Origin: Pimelobacter simplex
GTDB taxonomy: Bacteria; Actinomycetota; Actinomycetes; Propionibacteriales; Nocardioidaceae
Direction: 5' to 3'
Length of the DNA stretch: 64,000 bases
Assembly: GCF_024662235.1 (NCBI RefSeq)
Contig: NZ_CP096276.1
Location: 1,860,001 to 1,924,000, forward strand
Shown here: one piece after another, positions 26,613 through 35,283 of the stretch
Position numbering within the stretch: position 1 is the first letter of the stretch
Layout of the letters: each line of letters begins with the position of its first letter
The notes under the pieces: generated by a model
What the model was told of the DNA's origin: nothing
The model's database searches: none
Seen by the model: only the letters and a program-made list of their open reading frames with translations
Program-made: the position numbers and the translations under genes

Positions 26613-26630
26613 ACCGAGCGATCGCTCGGT
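26613..26630. promoter_or_regulatory. 18-bp perfect palindrome, TetR-type operator of the monooxygenase/ABC/ligase cluster
   Basis: ACCGAGCGATCGCTCGGT is fully palindromic and lies 43 bp upstream of the monooxygenase start. Sites of this CCGAnCG type are common for TetR regulators of acyl and aromatic catabolism. No free-standing TetR gene exists in the cluster, but the ligase at 31748 ends in a TetR domain. Confidence 0.7.
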
Positions 26631-26672
26631 CGGCCCGATCAGGGCCGTCGAGGTCCACAAGGAGGGACTCAC

Positions 26673-28442
26673 GTGAGGGTTGACACCGACTCGTCACCTG
26701 ACGAGGTGAAGGCGGCCTTCCAGGCTTGGCTCACGGACTTCGCGGAGGCGATGGAGACGGCGGACACCGCCGCGGCCACGGCACTGCTCGATGCAGGCTG
26801 CTGGTGGCGCGACCTCCTCGCGCTCAGCTGGGACCTCGGGACGTACCACGGCACCGACAAGATCGCCGGGCTGCTCGACGAGCACCTCGCGGCGGCGAAG
26901 GTGACCGGGGTGCGGCTGGTGAGCGACTTCGGTCCGCGCTTCGTCGCCGAGGAGGGCGGCGGGGGCTCGATCGAGGGCTTCTTCGCGTTCGAGACGGCGG
27001 GTGCCTGGTGCCGTGGGGTGGCGCGCATCCGGCAGAACGACGGCGGGTGGCGCGCCTGGACCGTGATGACGGGTGCCGAGGACGTCAAGGGCCACGAGCG
27101 GGCGCTGGGCGGACGGCGTCCGACCGGGCCGCGGCACGAGGTCGGCGCGACGACGCAGCGCAACTGGAAGGACAAGCGCGAGGACGCGCTGGCCTACGCC
27201 GACCGGGAGCCCGACGTGGTGATCCTGGGTGCGGGTCAGGGTGGGCTCGCCCTGGCGGCCAACCTGCGGCTGATGGGCGTCGACGCCCTGATCCTGGAGA
27301 AGAGCGAGCGGATCGGCGACGGCTGGCGACGGCGCTACCACTCGCTGGTGCTGCACGACCCGGTCTGGGCCGACCACCTGCCCTACCTGCCGTTCCCGCA
27401 GTCGTGGCCGATCTACTCCCCCAAGGACAAGATCGCCGACTGGTTCGAGTTCTACGCCCAGGCGATGGAGCTCAACGTGTGGTGCTCGGCCGAGATGACC
27501 GACGCCGTGTACGACGACCAGGCCGGCGCCTGGACCCTGTCGGTCCGGACCAAGGACGGCGAGCGCACCCTGCGTCCGCGCAACGTGGTGCTGGCGACCG
27601 GTGCGGCCGGCGAGCCCAACATCCCCGACTTCCCGGGGCGCGACGGCTTCGCGGGCACGGTCTACCACTCCAGCAAGCACGGTGCCGGCGGCAGCTGGGC
27701 CGGCAAGAAGGCGATCGTCGTCGGTGCCTGCAACAGCGGTCACGACATCGCCCAGGACCTGCACGAGGCGGGTGCGGACGTGACGCTGGTGCAGCGCTCG
27801 TCGACCCACATCATCAGCCAGAAGAACGGCATCCCGGCGATCTTCGGGGCCAACTTCACCGAGTCCGGTCCGCCCACCGAGTACGCCGACCTGCTGGCGA
27901 GCGCCTATCCCTGGCCGCTCGTGCTCCAGGACGCCAAGGAGGGCGTCAAGCGCACCGCCGAGCTCGACAAGGACCTGCTCGCCTCGCTCGAGGCGGTCGG
28001 TTTCCAGCTCAACGACGGCCCCGACGGCACCGGCCTCATGGGCTTCGCGCTGGCCAAGGGCGGCGGCTACTACATCGACGTCGGTGCGTCCGGCCTCATC
28101 GCCGAGGGCAAGATCGGGCTCGCCCAGGGCGCCGGCCTCGCGGAGTTCACGCCGCACGGGATCCGGCTCGACGACGGGCGTGAGCTCGACGCCGACCTGG
28201 TCGTCCTGGCGACGGGCTACTCCAACATGCGCGAGACCGCGCGGCGTCTCTTCGGCGACGGCGTCGCCGACAAGCTCCCCACCGTGCTGGGCATCGGTGA
28301 GGACGGAGAGATCGGCGGGCTCTACCGCCGTACCGGCCAGCCGGGGTTCTGGTTCATGGGCGGCCCGCTGGCGTGGGTCCGCGTCTACTCCAAGCACCTC
28401 GCGCTCCAGATCACCGCCGACCTGCACGACGTACGCCCCTGA
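26673..28442 (+). CDS. Flavin-containing monooxygenase with N-terminal NTF2-like domain
   Basis: A 589-residue two-domain protein. Residues about 1-135 are an NTF2/SnoaL-like cone domain (AFQAWLTDFAEAMETADTAA). Residues about 170-589 are an NAD(P)H- and FAD-dependent monooxygenase of the FMO/Baeyer-Villiger/YUCCA type: FAD motif GAGQGG, NADPH motif GACNSG, and the FMO linker FPGRDGFAGTVYHSS. It would oxygenate a ketone or heteroatom with O2. Start GTG 26673 follows an AAGGAGG ribosome-binding site. First gene of a cluster with an ABC importer, a fused CoA ligase and an SDR. Confidence 0.9.
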   Translation: MRVDTDSSPDEVKAAFQAWLTDFAEAMETADTAAATALLDAGCWWRDLLALSWDLGTYHGTDKIAGLLDEHLAAAKVTGVRLVSDFGPRFVAEEGGGGSIEGFFAFETAGAWCRGVARIRQNDGGWRAWTVMTGAEDVKGHERALGGRRPTGPRHEVGATTQRNWKDKREDALAYADREPDVVILGAGQGGLALAANLRLMGVDALILEKSERIGDGWRRRYHSLVLHDPVWADHLPYLPFPQSWPIYSPKDKIADWFEFYAQAMELNVWCSAEMTDAVYDDQAGAWTLSVRTKDGERTLRPRNVVLATGAAGEPNIPDFPGRDGFAGTVYHSSKHGAGGSWAGKKAIVVGACNSGHDIAQDLHEAGADVTLVQRSSTHIISQKNGIPAIFGANFTESGPPTEYADLLASAYPWPLVLQDAKEGVKRTAELDKDLLASLEAVGFQLNDGPDGTGLMGFALAKGGGYYIDVGASGLIAEGKIGLAQGAGLAEFTPHGIRLDDGRELDADLVVLATGYSNMRETARRLFGDGVADKLPTVLGIGEDGEIGGLYRRTGQPGFWFMGGPLAWVRVYSKHLALQITADLHDVRP

Positions 28443-28511
28443 CCACTCCCGGTCACCGCACCCCACGAGTCGGCTCGGGCGCTCTGGGCGACACCCTCGA
28501 AGGAGAAACAG

Positions 28512-29657
28512 ATGCAAGGCAGTAGAAAGGCCCGGGCCAAGTTCGGTCTGGTCGCGATCGTGGCGGGGCTCAGCCTGGTGACGGCGGCCTGCGCCGACGA
28601 CGGCGGCTCCGGGGGCGACTCGTCGTCGGGCAAGAAGCTCGTCTACTTCATGGCGCCCAACACGACGCCGACCCGCTACATCCAGCAGGACGGACCGGAC
28701 TTCGAGAAGGCCATCAAGGCGCTCGACCCCGACGTCGAGGTGAAGTTCGTCAACGGTGGCGGCGACTCCGCGACCCAGCTGTCGCAGGCGAACGCCGCCA
28801 TCGCGGCCGGCGCCAAGGCGCTCGTCGTCGTCGCGGCCGACCCCAACACCAGCGCGGGTCTGCTCCAGGCCGCCGCGACGGCGAAGGTCCCGGTGATCGG
28901 CTACGAGAACCCGCCGCTCAACGGCCCGCTCTACGCCCAGGTGATCTTCGACCCCTACAAGGTCGGCATCCAGCAGGCGGAGTACTTCAAGAGCCAGGTC
29001 GAGGCCGGCGCGTTCGGCAGCGGCTCGGTCGACCTCGCCCGCCAGTACGGCAACAAGGGCGACGTCTACACGACCGAGATGCTCAAGGGTCAGGACGAGG
29101 TGCTCAAGCCCCTCATCGACGACGGCACGCTCAACGTGGTCTGCGAGGACTACATCAAGGACTGGGCGCCCGACAACGCCCAGAAGGCGGCCGAGCAGTG
29201 CCTGACCAAGACCCAGGGCAAGATCGACGCGTTCCTCGGGTTCTACGACGGCAACGCGTCCGGCATCATCGCCGCGCTCAAGGGCAAGAACGCCGACATC
29301 CCCGTCTACGGCGGGCAGAACCCCGAGCTGACCGGTCTGCAGTACCTGCTGACCGGTGACCAGCAGGACACCGTCCTCAAGGCGTTCTCGGTCGAGGCCG
29401 AGGCCGCGGCGAAGATCGCGCTGGCCGCGATGAAGGGCGAGGACCCGCCGTCCGACCTGGTCAAGGACGAGGTCAACAACGGGACCGACGACATCCCGAC
29501 CGCCAAGCTCGACACCACGCTGATCCACCTCGAGGACGGCAAGGACCCGGGCGAGATCGTCCAGCAGGCCGTCGACCTCGGCATCTTCACGTGGGAGCAG
29601 ATCTGCGACGGCGGTCCCGCCGCGAGCACGCCCACCTGCAAGGCGAAGGTCGGCTGA
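28512..29657 (+). CDS. ABC transporter substrate-binding lipoprotein, CUT2 (ribose/xylose) class
   Basis: A 381-residue periplasmic-binding-protein type 1 lipoprotein. The lipobox LVTAAC places the lipid-anchored Cys at residue 27. The mature part resembles sugar-binding proteins of the XylF/RbsB type (KALVVVAADPNTSAGLLQAA, VPVIGYENPP, FYDGNASGIIAALKG). It captures the substrate outside the membrane. Context argues that the ligand may not be a sugar. A GAAGGAGA ribosome-binding site precedes ATG; a strong hairpin follows the gene. Confidence 0.9.
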   Translation: MQGSRKARAKFGLVAIVAGLSLVTAACADDGGSGGDSSSGKKLVYFMAPNTTPTRYIQQDGPDFEKAIKALDPDVEVKFVNGGGDSATQLSQANAAIAAGAKALVVVAADPNTSAGLLQAAATAKVPVIGYENPPLNGPLYAQVIFDPYKVGIQQAEYFKSQVEAGAFGSGSVDLARQYGNKGDVYTTEMLKGQDEVLKPLIDDGTLNVVCEDYIKDWAPDNAQKAAEQCLTKTQGKIDAFLGFYDGNASGIIAALKGKNADIPVYGGQNPELTGLQYLLTGDQQDTVLKAFSVEAEAAAKIALAAMKGEDPPSDLVKDEVNNGTDDIPTAKLDTTLIHLEDGKDPGEIVQQAVDLGIFTWEQICDGGPAASTPTCKAKVG

Positions 29658-29676
29658 CCGACCGTCCACGTCGGGA

Positions 29677-29719
29677 GTGCGGCCGCCGATCCACCCGTCC
29701 GGCGGACCGGCGGCCGCAC
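29677..29719 (+). terminator. Intercistronic hairpin between binding protein and ATPase genes
   Basis: GTGCGGCCGCCG (29677-29688) pairs perfectly with CGGCGGCCGCAC (29708-29719), a 12-bp GC stem whose 19-nt loop holds a smaller GTCC/GGAC stem. No T-run follows. It lies in the 100-bp gap after the binding-protein gene. Such hairpins in ABC operons stabilise the upstream message or attenuate the downstream genes so that more binding protein is made. Confidence 0.65.
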
Positions 29720-29757
29720 CCCACCCGAACCACCCCTACTCAGGGAGGAAATCCCCC

Positions 29758-30537
29758 ATGCCTGACGCCGGTGAGCTGCTGCTGCAGCTGAGCCAGGTCT
29801 CGAAGTACTTCGGTGGCGTGCGTGCGCTCCACGAGGTCGACCTCGAGCTCCACCGCGGTGAGGTCGTCGCCCTCGTGGGCGACAACGGAGCCGGAAAGTC
29901 CACGCTCATCAAGGTCATCTCGGGCGTCGAGCACCCCGACGCGGGTGCGATCCGGGTGCGCGGCGAGTCCGTGCGCCTCGACACCCCGCGCGCCGCGCAG
30001 AGCGCCGGGATCCACACGGTCCACCAGGACCTGGCCCTGTGCGACAACCTCGACGCGGTCCGCAACCTGTTCCTCGGCCAGGAGCTCACCGGAGGACTCC
30101 TGCGCGGCCGGCCGCTGAGCCGGCACCGCATGGAGGTCGAGGCCCGCAAGGTGCTCGACAGCCTCGCCGTACGCCTCCGCTCGCTCACCGCGCCGGTCGG
30201 CGGGCTCTCTGGCGGCCAGCGCCAGGGCATCGCCATCTGCCGCGCCCTCATCTCCGACCCCAGCCTCGTGCTGCTGGACGAGCCGACCGCGGCCCTGGGC
30301 GTGACCCAGCGCGCCGAGGTGCTCGACCTGATCCTGCGCCTGAAGTCCCAGAACCGCGGCGTGCTCGTGATCTCCCACGACCTCAAGGACGTCCAGGAGG
30401 TCGCCGACCGCGTCGTCGTCATGCGCCTGGGCAGCAAGGTCGCCGAGTTCGGCCGCGGCGACTACACCTCCAGCGACCTGATCGCCGCAATCACCGGGGC
30501 CCACGAGGCTCCTCGAACCCGTGAGGGCAGCCGATGA
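29758..30537 (+). CDS. ABC transporter ATP-binding protein, CUT2 class
   Basis: A 259-residue ATPase with a single nucleotide-binding domain: Walker A GDNGAGKST near residue 42, Q-loop HQDLAL, signature LSGGQ, Walker B LVLLDEPTAAL and switch His in ISHDLKD. Many sugar CUT2 ATPases have two fused domains; this one has one, as in FrcA-type systems, so it probably works as a homodimer. ATG 29758 is preceded by AGGGAGGA. Overlaps the permease by 4 nt. Confidence 0.92.
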   Translation: MPDAGELLLQLSQVSKYFGGVRALHEVDLELHRGEVVALVGDNGAGKSTLIKVISGVEHPDAGAIRVRGESVRLDTPRAAQSAGIHTVHQDLALCDNLDAVRNLFLGQELTGGLLRGRPLSRHRMEVEARKVLDSLAVRLRSLTAPVGGLSGGQRQGIAICRALISDPSLVLLDEPTAALGVTQRAEVLDLILRLKSQNRGVLVISHDLKDVQEVADRVVVMRLGSKVAEFGRGDYTSSDLIAAITGAHEAPRTREGSR

Positions 30538-31751
30538 CCACGCAGCAGATCCCGCTCCCGCCGACCACGGCCGCGCCCGGCGAGGTGGACACTCCCCTGC
30601 TCTCGCGCCTGGTCGAGGGACTCAGCGGCAAGTACCGCAGCATCCCCGTGCTGCTGGTGCTCGGCCTGATCTGGACCTACTTCTACTCGCAGAACTCGGC
30701 GTTCCTGACGTCCGGCAACATCACCACGCTGACGCTGCAGATCGTCACGACGGCGATCCTCGCGCTCGGCGTGGTGTTCGTCCTCCTCGTCGGCGAGATC
30801 GACCTGTCGTCGGCCATGCTGTCCGGCGTCTGCGCGACGGTGACCGCGCAGCTCGCGATCAAGAGCGAGTGGCCGCTGTGGCTGGCGATCCTCGGCGGGG
30901 TGGCCGTCGGGCTGCTGTTCGTCCTGGCCGAGGTGCTCGCCGTGATCTTCGGGGTGCCGTCCCTGATCGTCACCCTCGGCGGCATGGTCATCCTCCAGGG
31001 CCTCCTGCTCGTCGTGCTGCCGCCCGAGTTCACGATCAACGTGGCCGGCACCGACTACGCCAAGATCTCCTCCACCTACATCCCGTCCGGCTGGAGCATC
31101 GCGCTCGGAGCCGTGGGCTGGCTGCTCTTCTGCGCCACCCGCTACCGCGCCCAGCGCGAGCGCGGAGCCGAGGCGACGTCCTCCCTGCTCGTCGCGGTCG
31201 GTGTGCCCGCCGTGGTCAGCGGCGTCGTGATCTTCGGCGCGATCGCCGTGCTCGGCGGCGGCCCCGGACTCCCCCTGCCGGTGCTGATCCTGGTCGGCAT
31301 GCTGCTCCTGGCGGCGTACGCCACGGGCCGGACCCGCTACGGGACGCACCTGTACGCCGTCGGTGGCAACCGCGAGGCCGCGCAGCGCGCCGGCATCCCG
31401 GTCTCCCGTATGGTCGTCTACTCCTTCCTCGTCCTCGGCGTGTGCGCCGCGGTGGCCGGCATGGTGGAGGCCTCGCGCCTGCTCGCCGTGTCGAACTCCT
31501 CCGGCGGCGGCCCCCTGATGCTCAACGCGATCGCCGCGGCGGTGGTCGGCGGGGTCAGCCTGTTCGGCGGCCGCGGGACCGTGTGGGCCGCGCTCCTGGG
31601 CGCGCTCGTCATCGGGTCGATCAACAACGGCGTCCAGCTGCTCGGCATGTCCACCGAAGTCCAGAGCTTCGCGACCGGCGGTGTCCTTATCCTTGCTGTT
31701 GCGATCGACGTCGTGATCACCCGTGGGTCACTGCTGCCGAACCGCCGATGA
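30534..31751 (+). CDS. ABC transporter permease, CUT2 (XylH/RbsC) class
   Basis: A 405-residue inner-membrane permease with about ten helices. It shows the family loops GEIDLSSAMLSGV and YAVGGNREAAQRAGIPV, the latter being the coupling-helix EAA-like region of branched sugar permeases, and the GRGTVWAALLGALVIGSINNG segment. It forms the channel with the ATPase and lipoprotein encoded just upstream. Its stop overlaps an ATG (31748) of the ligase-TetR gene, so the whole set is probably one transcript. Confidence 0.92.
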   Translation: MTTQQIPLPPTTAAPGEVDTPLLSRLVEGLSGKYRSIPVLLVLGLIWTYFYSQNSAFLTSGNITTLTLQIVTTAILALGVVFVLLVGEIDLSSAMLSGVCATVTAQLAIKSEWPLWLAILGGVAVGLLFVLAEVLAVIFGVPSLIVTLGGMVILQGLLLVVLPPEFTINVAGTDYAKISSTYIPSGWSIALGAVGWLLFCATRYRAQRERGAEATSSLLVAVGVPAVVSGVVIFGAIAVLGGGPGLPLPVLILVGMLLLAAYATGRTRYGTHLYAVGGNREAAQRAGIPVSRMVVYSFLVLGVCAAVAGMVEASRLLAVSNSSGGGPLMLNAIAAAVVGGVSLFGGRGTVWAALLGALVIGSINNGVQLLGMSTEVQSFATGGVLILAVAIDVVITRGSLLPNRR

Positions 31752-34399
31752 GCAGCGAACGAGCAGATGTGGCAATCGAAAGGGGATGTGCGGACGTGAC
31801 TGTCGAGGCAGCGTGGCTGCCCACAGACGACCAGATCGACAGCTCTCGGGTGGTGGACTTCGCTCGCTGGCTCGGCAAGGAGGGCGTCGTCACGCTCGCC
31901 GACCCGCGGGACTTCCGTGAGCTGCAGGCCTGGTCCGCCGCCGAACCCGCGCGGTTCTGGGAGTCGGTCGCCCGCTACTTCGGCGTCGACTTCGCGACCG
32001 AGGCGACGGAGGTGCTCTCGTCCCACGAGATGCCGGGGGCCCGCTGGTTCCACGGCGCGACGCTGAACTTCGCCCGGGAGATGCTCAAGCACGGCGCCGC
32101 GGAGCGCGAGGCGATCGTCCTCGTCCGCGACGACGGGCACCGCGAGTCGATCACCTTCGGCCAGCTGCGCGACCAGGTCGCCGCCGTCGCCGGGGCCCTC
32201 GCCGATCGCGGCATCGGCCAGGGCGACCGGATCGTGGCCTACCTGCCCAACTGCATCGAGGGCGTGGTCGCCTTCCTCGCCTCCGCGACGCTGGGCGCGG
32301 TCTGGTCCCAGACCGGCATGGACTACGCCCCCGCTGCGGCGATGGACCGCCTCGGCCAGCTCGACCCGACCGTCTTCATCGCCGGCACGGGCTACCTGTT
32401 CAAGGGCGAGAAGCAGGACCGGCGCGAGGCCGTGGCCGAGCTCCGCGTGCTGCTGCCCGTCGACGCGCTGGTCGTCTCGATCGAGACCGGCGGCGTCTAC
32501 CGCGACGACACGACGCCGTGCGACGTCACCTGGGAGCAGCTCCAGCGGTTCAGCAAGCCGGTGGCGACGCCGGTCGACGTACCGTTCGACCACCCGCTCT
32601 GGGTGCTCTTCACGTCCGGCACCACCGGGCGCCCCAAGGGCATCGTGCACGGGCACGGCGGCGCGTTGCTGGAGCAGCTCGTCTCCCCCGGCTTCCACAT
32701 GGGGGTCGACGAGGCCGACGTCTTCTTCTGGTTCACCACCCCCAACTGGATGATGTGGAACGCCCAGATCTGCGGGCTCCTGCACGGCGCGACCATCGTG
32801 CTGTTCGACGGCAGCCCGACCCACCCCGACACCGGTCTGCTCTGGCGGGTCGTGCAGGACCTCGGGGTCACGGTGTTCGGCACCAGCCCCGGCTACCTCC
32901 AGGCCAGCGCGCGCGACGGGCTGGAGCCCGGCCGCGACCTCGACCTGTCCGCGCTCGAGCTGATCGGCGTCACCGGCTCGGTGCTGCCGGCCAGCAGCAA
33001 CCACTGGGTCCGCGACCACGTGCGGGCCGACCTCCAGGTCGGCTCGATGAGCGGTGGCACCGACATCGTCGGCATCTTCGTGGCCAGCGCCCCCAACCTC
33101 CCCGTGTACGACGGCGAGATCAGCGGGACCGCTCTCGGCGTCGCGCTGGAGGTGTGGGACGAGAAGGGCAACCGGCTCCCCGACGGCGAGACCGGCGAGA
33201 TGGTGATCACCCAGCCGATGCCGTCGATGCCGATCGCGTTCTGGGACGACCCCGAGGGCGAGCGCTACCGCGACGCGTACTTCGACGTCTTCCCCGGCGT
33301 GTGGCGCCACGGTGACTCGATCACGATCTCCGAGCGCGGCACGATCATGATCCACGGCCGTACCGACTCCACCCTCAACCGCAACGGCGTCCGCCTCGGC
33401 AGCGCCGAGATCTACGAGGCGCTGGACTCGCTGCCCGAGATCAGCGACAGCCTCGTCGTGGGCGTCGAGCTCGCCGAGGGCGGCTACTGGATGCCGTTGT
33501 TCGTCGTCGCCGAGGGCGTCGCCGACGACTCCGGGCTGCGCTCGCGCATCGTCGAGACGATCGCCGGGCGTACCTCCCGCCGGCACGTCCCCGACGAGAT
33601 CATCGTCGCCCCCGCACTCCCCCGGACGCGCACCGGCAAGCGGCTGGAGGTGCCGGTCAAGCGCATCCTCCAGGGGACCTCCCCGCGCCGGGTCACCAGC
33701 ACGGGCGCGGTCGACGACGTCGACGCGCTGCAGTGGCTCATCGACTTCGCGCGCAAGCGCAACGGCGACTCGGCCGCGGCGACGACGGTGCTGCCGACGG
33801 ACACCTACGAGGACTGGCGGATCTACCACGAGCAGGACCTGCCGCGGGTGCTCGCCGCCGCGCTCGACGTGTTCACCGAGAAGGGCTACCACGGCACGAC
33901 GACCCGCCAGCTCGCCGATCGCTCGGGCCTCTCGGTGCCCGGGATCTACCACCACTACAAGTCGAAGCAGGACATCCTCTTCGACCTCATGATGGTGATC
34001 GTCGACGAGCTCGTCGAGCGCAGCCGGTTCGCGGTCGCCCAGGCCGAGTCCGACCCGCGCTCGCAGTTCGACGCCCTGGTGTCGAGCATGCTCCTGTTCC
34101 ACGTCTACCGCCGCAAGGGCGCGATCGTGTCCACCAGCGAGCTGCGCAGCCTGGAGCCCGGCAACCGGCGCAAGTACGTCGACCGCCGCGACGAGCTGCA
34201 GGCGCTGCTGGACCAGATCATCGAGCGCGGCGTCACCGACGGGGTCTTCCACACCCCCTACCCCGGCGACGCCGGGCGGGCGATCGCGTCGATGTGCGCA
34301 GGCGTCGCGACCTGGTACCGGCCCGAGGCGCCGCTGAGCTTCGACCCGCTGCTCGACCGCTACCTGTCGATCGCCGAGTCGATCGTCGGCGTGCGCTGA
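31748..34399 (+). CDS. Acetoacetyl-CoA-synthetase-like ligase fused to a C-terminal TetR regulator
   Basis: An 883-residue fusion in one continuous frame. Residues about 20-665 are an acyl-adenylate ligase of the acetoacetate-CoA ligase type: AMP motif FTSGTTGRPKG near residue 290, GSMSGGTD, and catalytic Lys in RTRTGKRLE near 630. Residues about 690-883 are a full TetR protein, with HTH TTTRQLADRSGLSVPGIYHH and then KSKQDI, plus a helical ligand domain. No stop, repeat or frame change separates them. ATG 31748 overlaps the permease stop; GTG 31796, ten nt after AAAGGGG and closer to the usual family start, is an equally good start. It should make a CoA thioester and also bind DNA, probably the palindrome at 26613. 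Confidence 0.88.
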   Translation: MSSERADVAIERGCADVTVEAAWLPTDDQIDSSRVVDFARWLGKEGVVTLADPRDFRELQAWSAAEPARFWESVARYFGVDFATEATEVLSSHEMPGARWFHGATLNFAREMLKHGAAEREAIVLVRDDGHRESITFGQLRDQVAAVAGALADRGIGQGDRIVAYLPNCIEGVVAFLASATLGAVWSQTGMDYAPAAAMDRLGQLDPTVFIAGTGYLFKGEKQDRREAVAELRVLLPVDALVVSIETGGVYRDDTTPCDVTWEQLQRFSKPVATPVDVPFDHPLWVLFTSGTTGRPKGIVHGHGGALLEQLVSPGFHMGVDEADVFFWFTTPNWMMWNAQICGLLHGATIVLFDGSPTHPDTGLLWRVVQDLGVTVFGTSPGYLQASARDGLEPGRDLDLSALELIGVTGSVLPASSNHWVRDHVRADLQVGSMSGGTDIVGIFVASAPNLPVYDGEISGTALGVALEVWDEKGNRLPDGETGEMVITQPMPSMPIAFWDDPEGERYRDAYFDVFPGVWRHGDSITISERGTIMIHGRTDSTLNRNGVRLGSAEIYEALDSLPEISDSLVVGVELAEGGYWMPLFVVAEGVADDSGLRSRIVETIAGRTSRRHVPDEIIVAPALPRTRTGKRLEVPVKRILQGTSPRRVTSTGAVDDVDALQWLIDFARKRNGDSAAATTVLPTDTYEDWRIYHEQDLPRVLAAALDVFTEKGYHGTTTRQLADRSGLSVPGIYHHYKSKQDILFDLMMVIVDELVERSRFAVAQAESDPRSQFDALVSSMLLFHVYRRKGAIVSTSELRSLEPGNRRKYVDRRDELQALLDQIIERGVTDGVFHTPYPGDAGRAIASMCAGVATWYRPEAPLSFDPLLDRYLSIAESIVGVR

Positions 34400-34442
34400 C
34401 CGGGCTGAACGACCTCACGACCTGAACGAAGGAGGAACGAGC

Positions 34443-35276
34443 ATGGGACGTGTCGACCAGAAGGTCGCGCTCATCACCGGTGCCGGACGGGGCCAGGGGC
34501 GCGCGCACGCCGTACGACTGGCGGAGGAGGGTGCCTCGGTCATCGCGTTCGACATCTGCGCCCCGGTCGCCTCGGTGAGCTACGACATGGCGACCGCGGC
34601 GGACCTCGAGGAGACGTGCGCCCTGGTCCGGGCGGCCGGAGGGCAGGTGTACTCGGCCCAGGTCGACGTCCGCGACCTCGACGTCCTGGAGCGCGAGCTC
34701 GCGGCCGGCGTCGCGGCGCTGGGTGGGCTCGACATCGTCGTCGCCAACGCCGGCATCGCCAGCTATGCGGCCGGGCACGAGATCTCCGAGGCCGCCTGGC
34801 AGGAGATGATCGACATCAACCTCACCGGGACGTGGCACACGATCAAGGCCGCCGTGCCGCACCTCGTGGCGGGTGGCCGCGGTGGCTCGATCGTGCTGAC
34901 CAGCTCGGCGGCCGGACTGCAGGGCACCCCGAACCTCGCGCACTACGTCGCCGCGAAGCACGGTGTCACCGGTCTGATGCGGACGTTCGCCAACGAGCTG
35001 GCGCCGCACTGGATCCGCGTCAACAGCGTGAACCCGACCCAGGTGGACACGCCGATGATCATGAACGACGAGATCTTCCGCATGTTCCGCCCCGACCTGG
35101 ACGCCCCGGGCCGCGACGACATCGTCGATGTCTCGATCTCCACCAACGCCCTGCCCGTGCCGTGGGTCGAGGCGAGCGACGTGGCCAACGCGGTGCTGTT
35201 CCTGGCCTCGGACGAGGCCCGCTACATCACCGGGGTGGCCCTGCCCGTCGACGCGGGGATCCTCGCCAAGGTCTAG
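34443..35276 (+). CDS. Mycofactocin-coupled SDR family oxidoreductase
   Basis: A 277-residue SDR whose N-terminus, TGAGRGQGRAHAVRLAEEG followed by a DIC segment, is the signature of the mycofactocin-dependent group (TIGR03971-like). These enzymes hold NAD tightly and pass electrons to mycofactocin rather than to free NAD. Catalytic Ser (LTSSA) and YVAAK are present. It would oxidise an alcohol to a ketone or aldehyde. An AAGGAGGAA ribosome-binding site precedes ATG 34443; last gene of the cluster. Mycofactocin synthesis genes should exist elsewhere in the genome. Confidence 0.88.
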   Translation: MGRVDQKVALITGAGRGQGRAHAVRLAEEGASVIAFDICAPVASVSYDMATAADLEETCALVRAAGGQVYSAQVDVRDLDVLERELAAGVAALGGLDIVVANAGIASYAAGHEISEAAWQEMIDINLTGTWHTIKAAVPHLVAGGRGGSIVLTSSAAGLQGTPNLAHYVAAKHGVTGLMRTFANELAPHWIRVNSVNPTQVDTPMIMNDEIFRMFRPDLDAPGRDDIVDVSISTNALPVPWVEASDVANAVLFLASDEARYITGVALPVDAGILAKV

Positions 35277-35283
35277 CCGGGAC

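Noticed and set aside
26694..29669. 991-codon open frame on the minus strand opposite the monooxygenase and binding-protein genes
   Set aside because: Arg/Asp/Gly/Val-rich low-complexity translation with no domain; a shadow of the high-GC plus-strand genes.
33787..34399. Separate TetR gene starting at an internal GTG
   Set aside because: No ribosome-binding site or TAnnnT box precedes it, and the ligase frame has no stop before it.
34400..34442. Direct repeat CTGAACGA in the gap before the mycofactocin SDR as an operator
   Set aside because: Two short copies only, next to a normal ribosome-binding site; likely chance.
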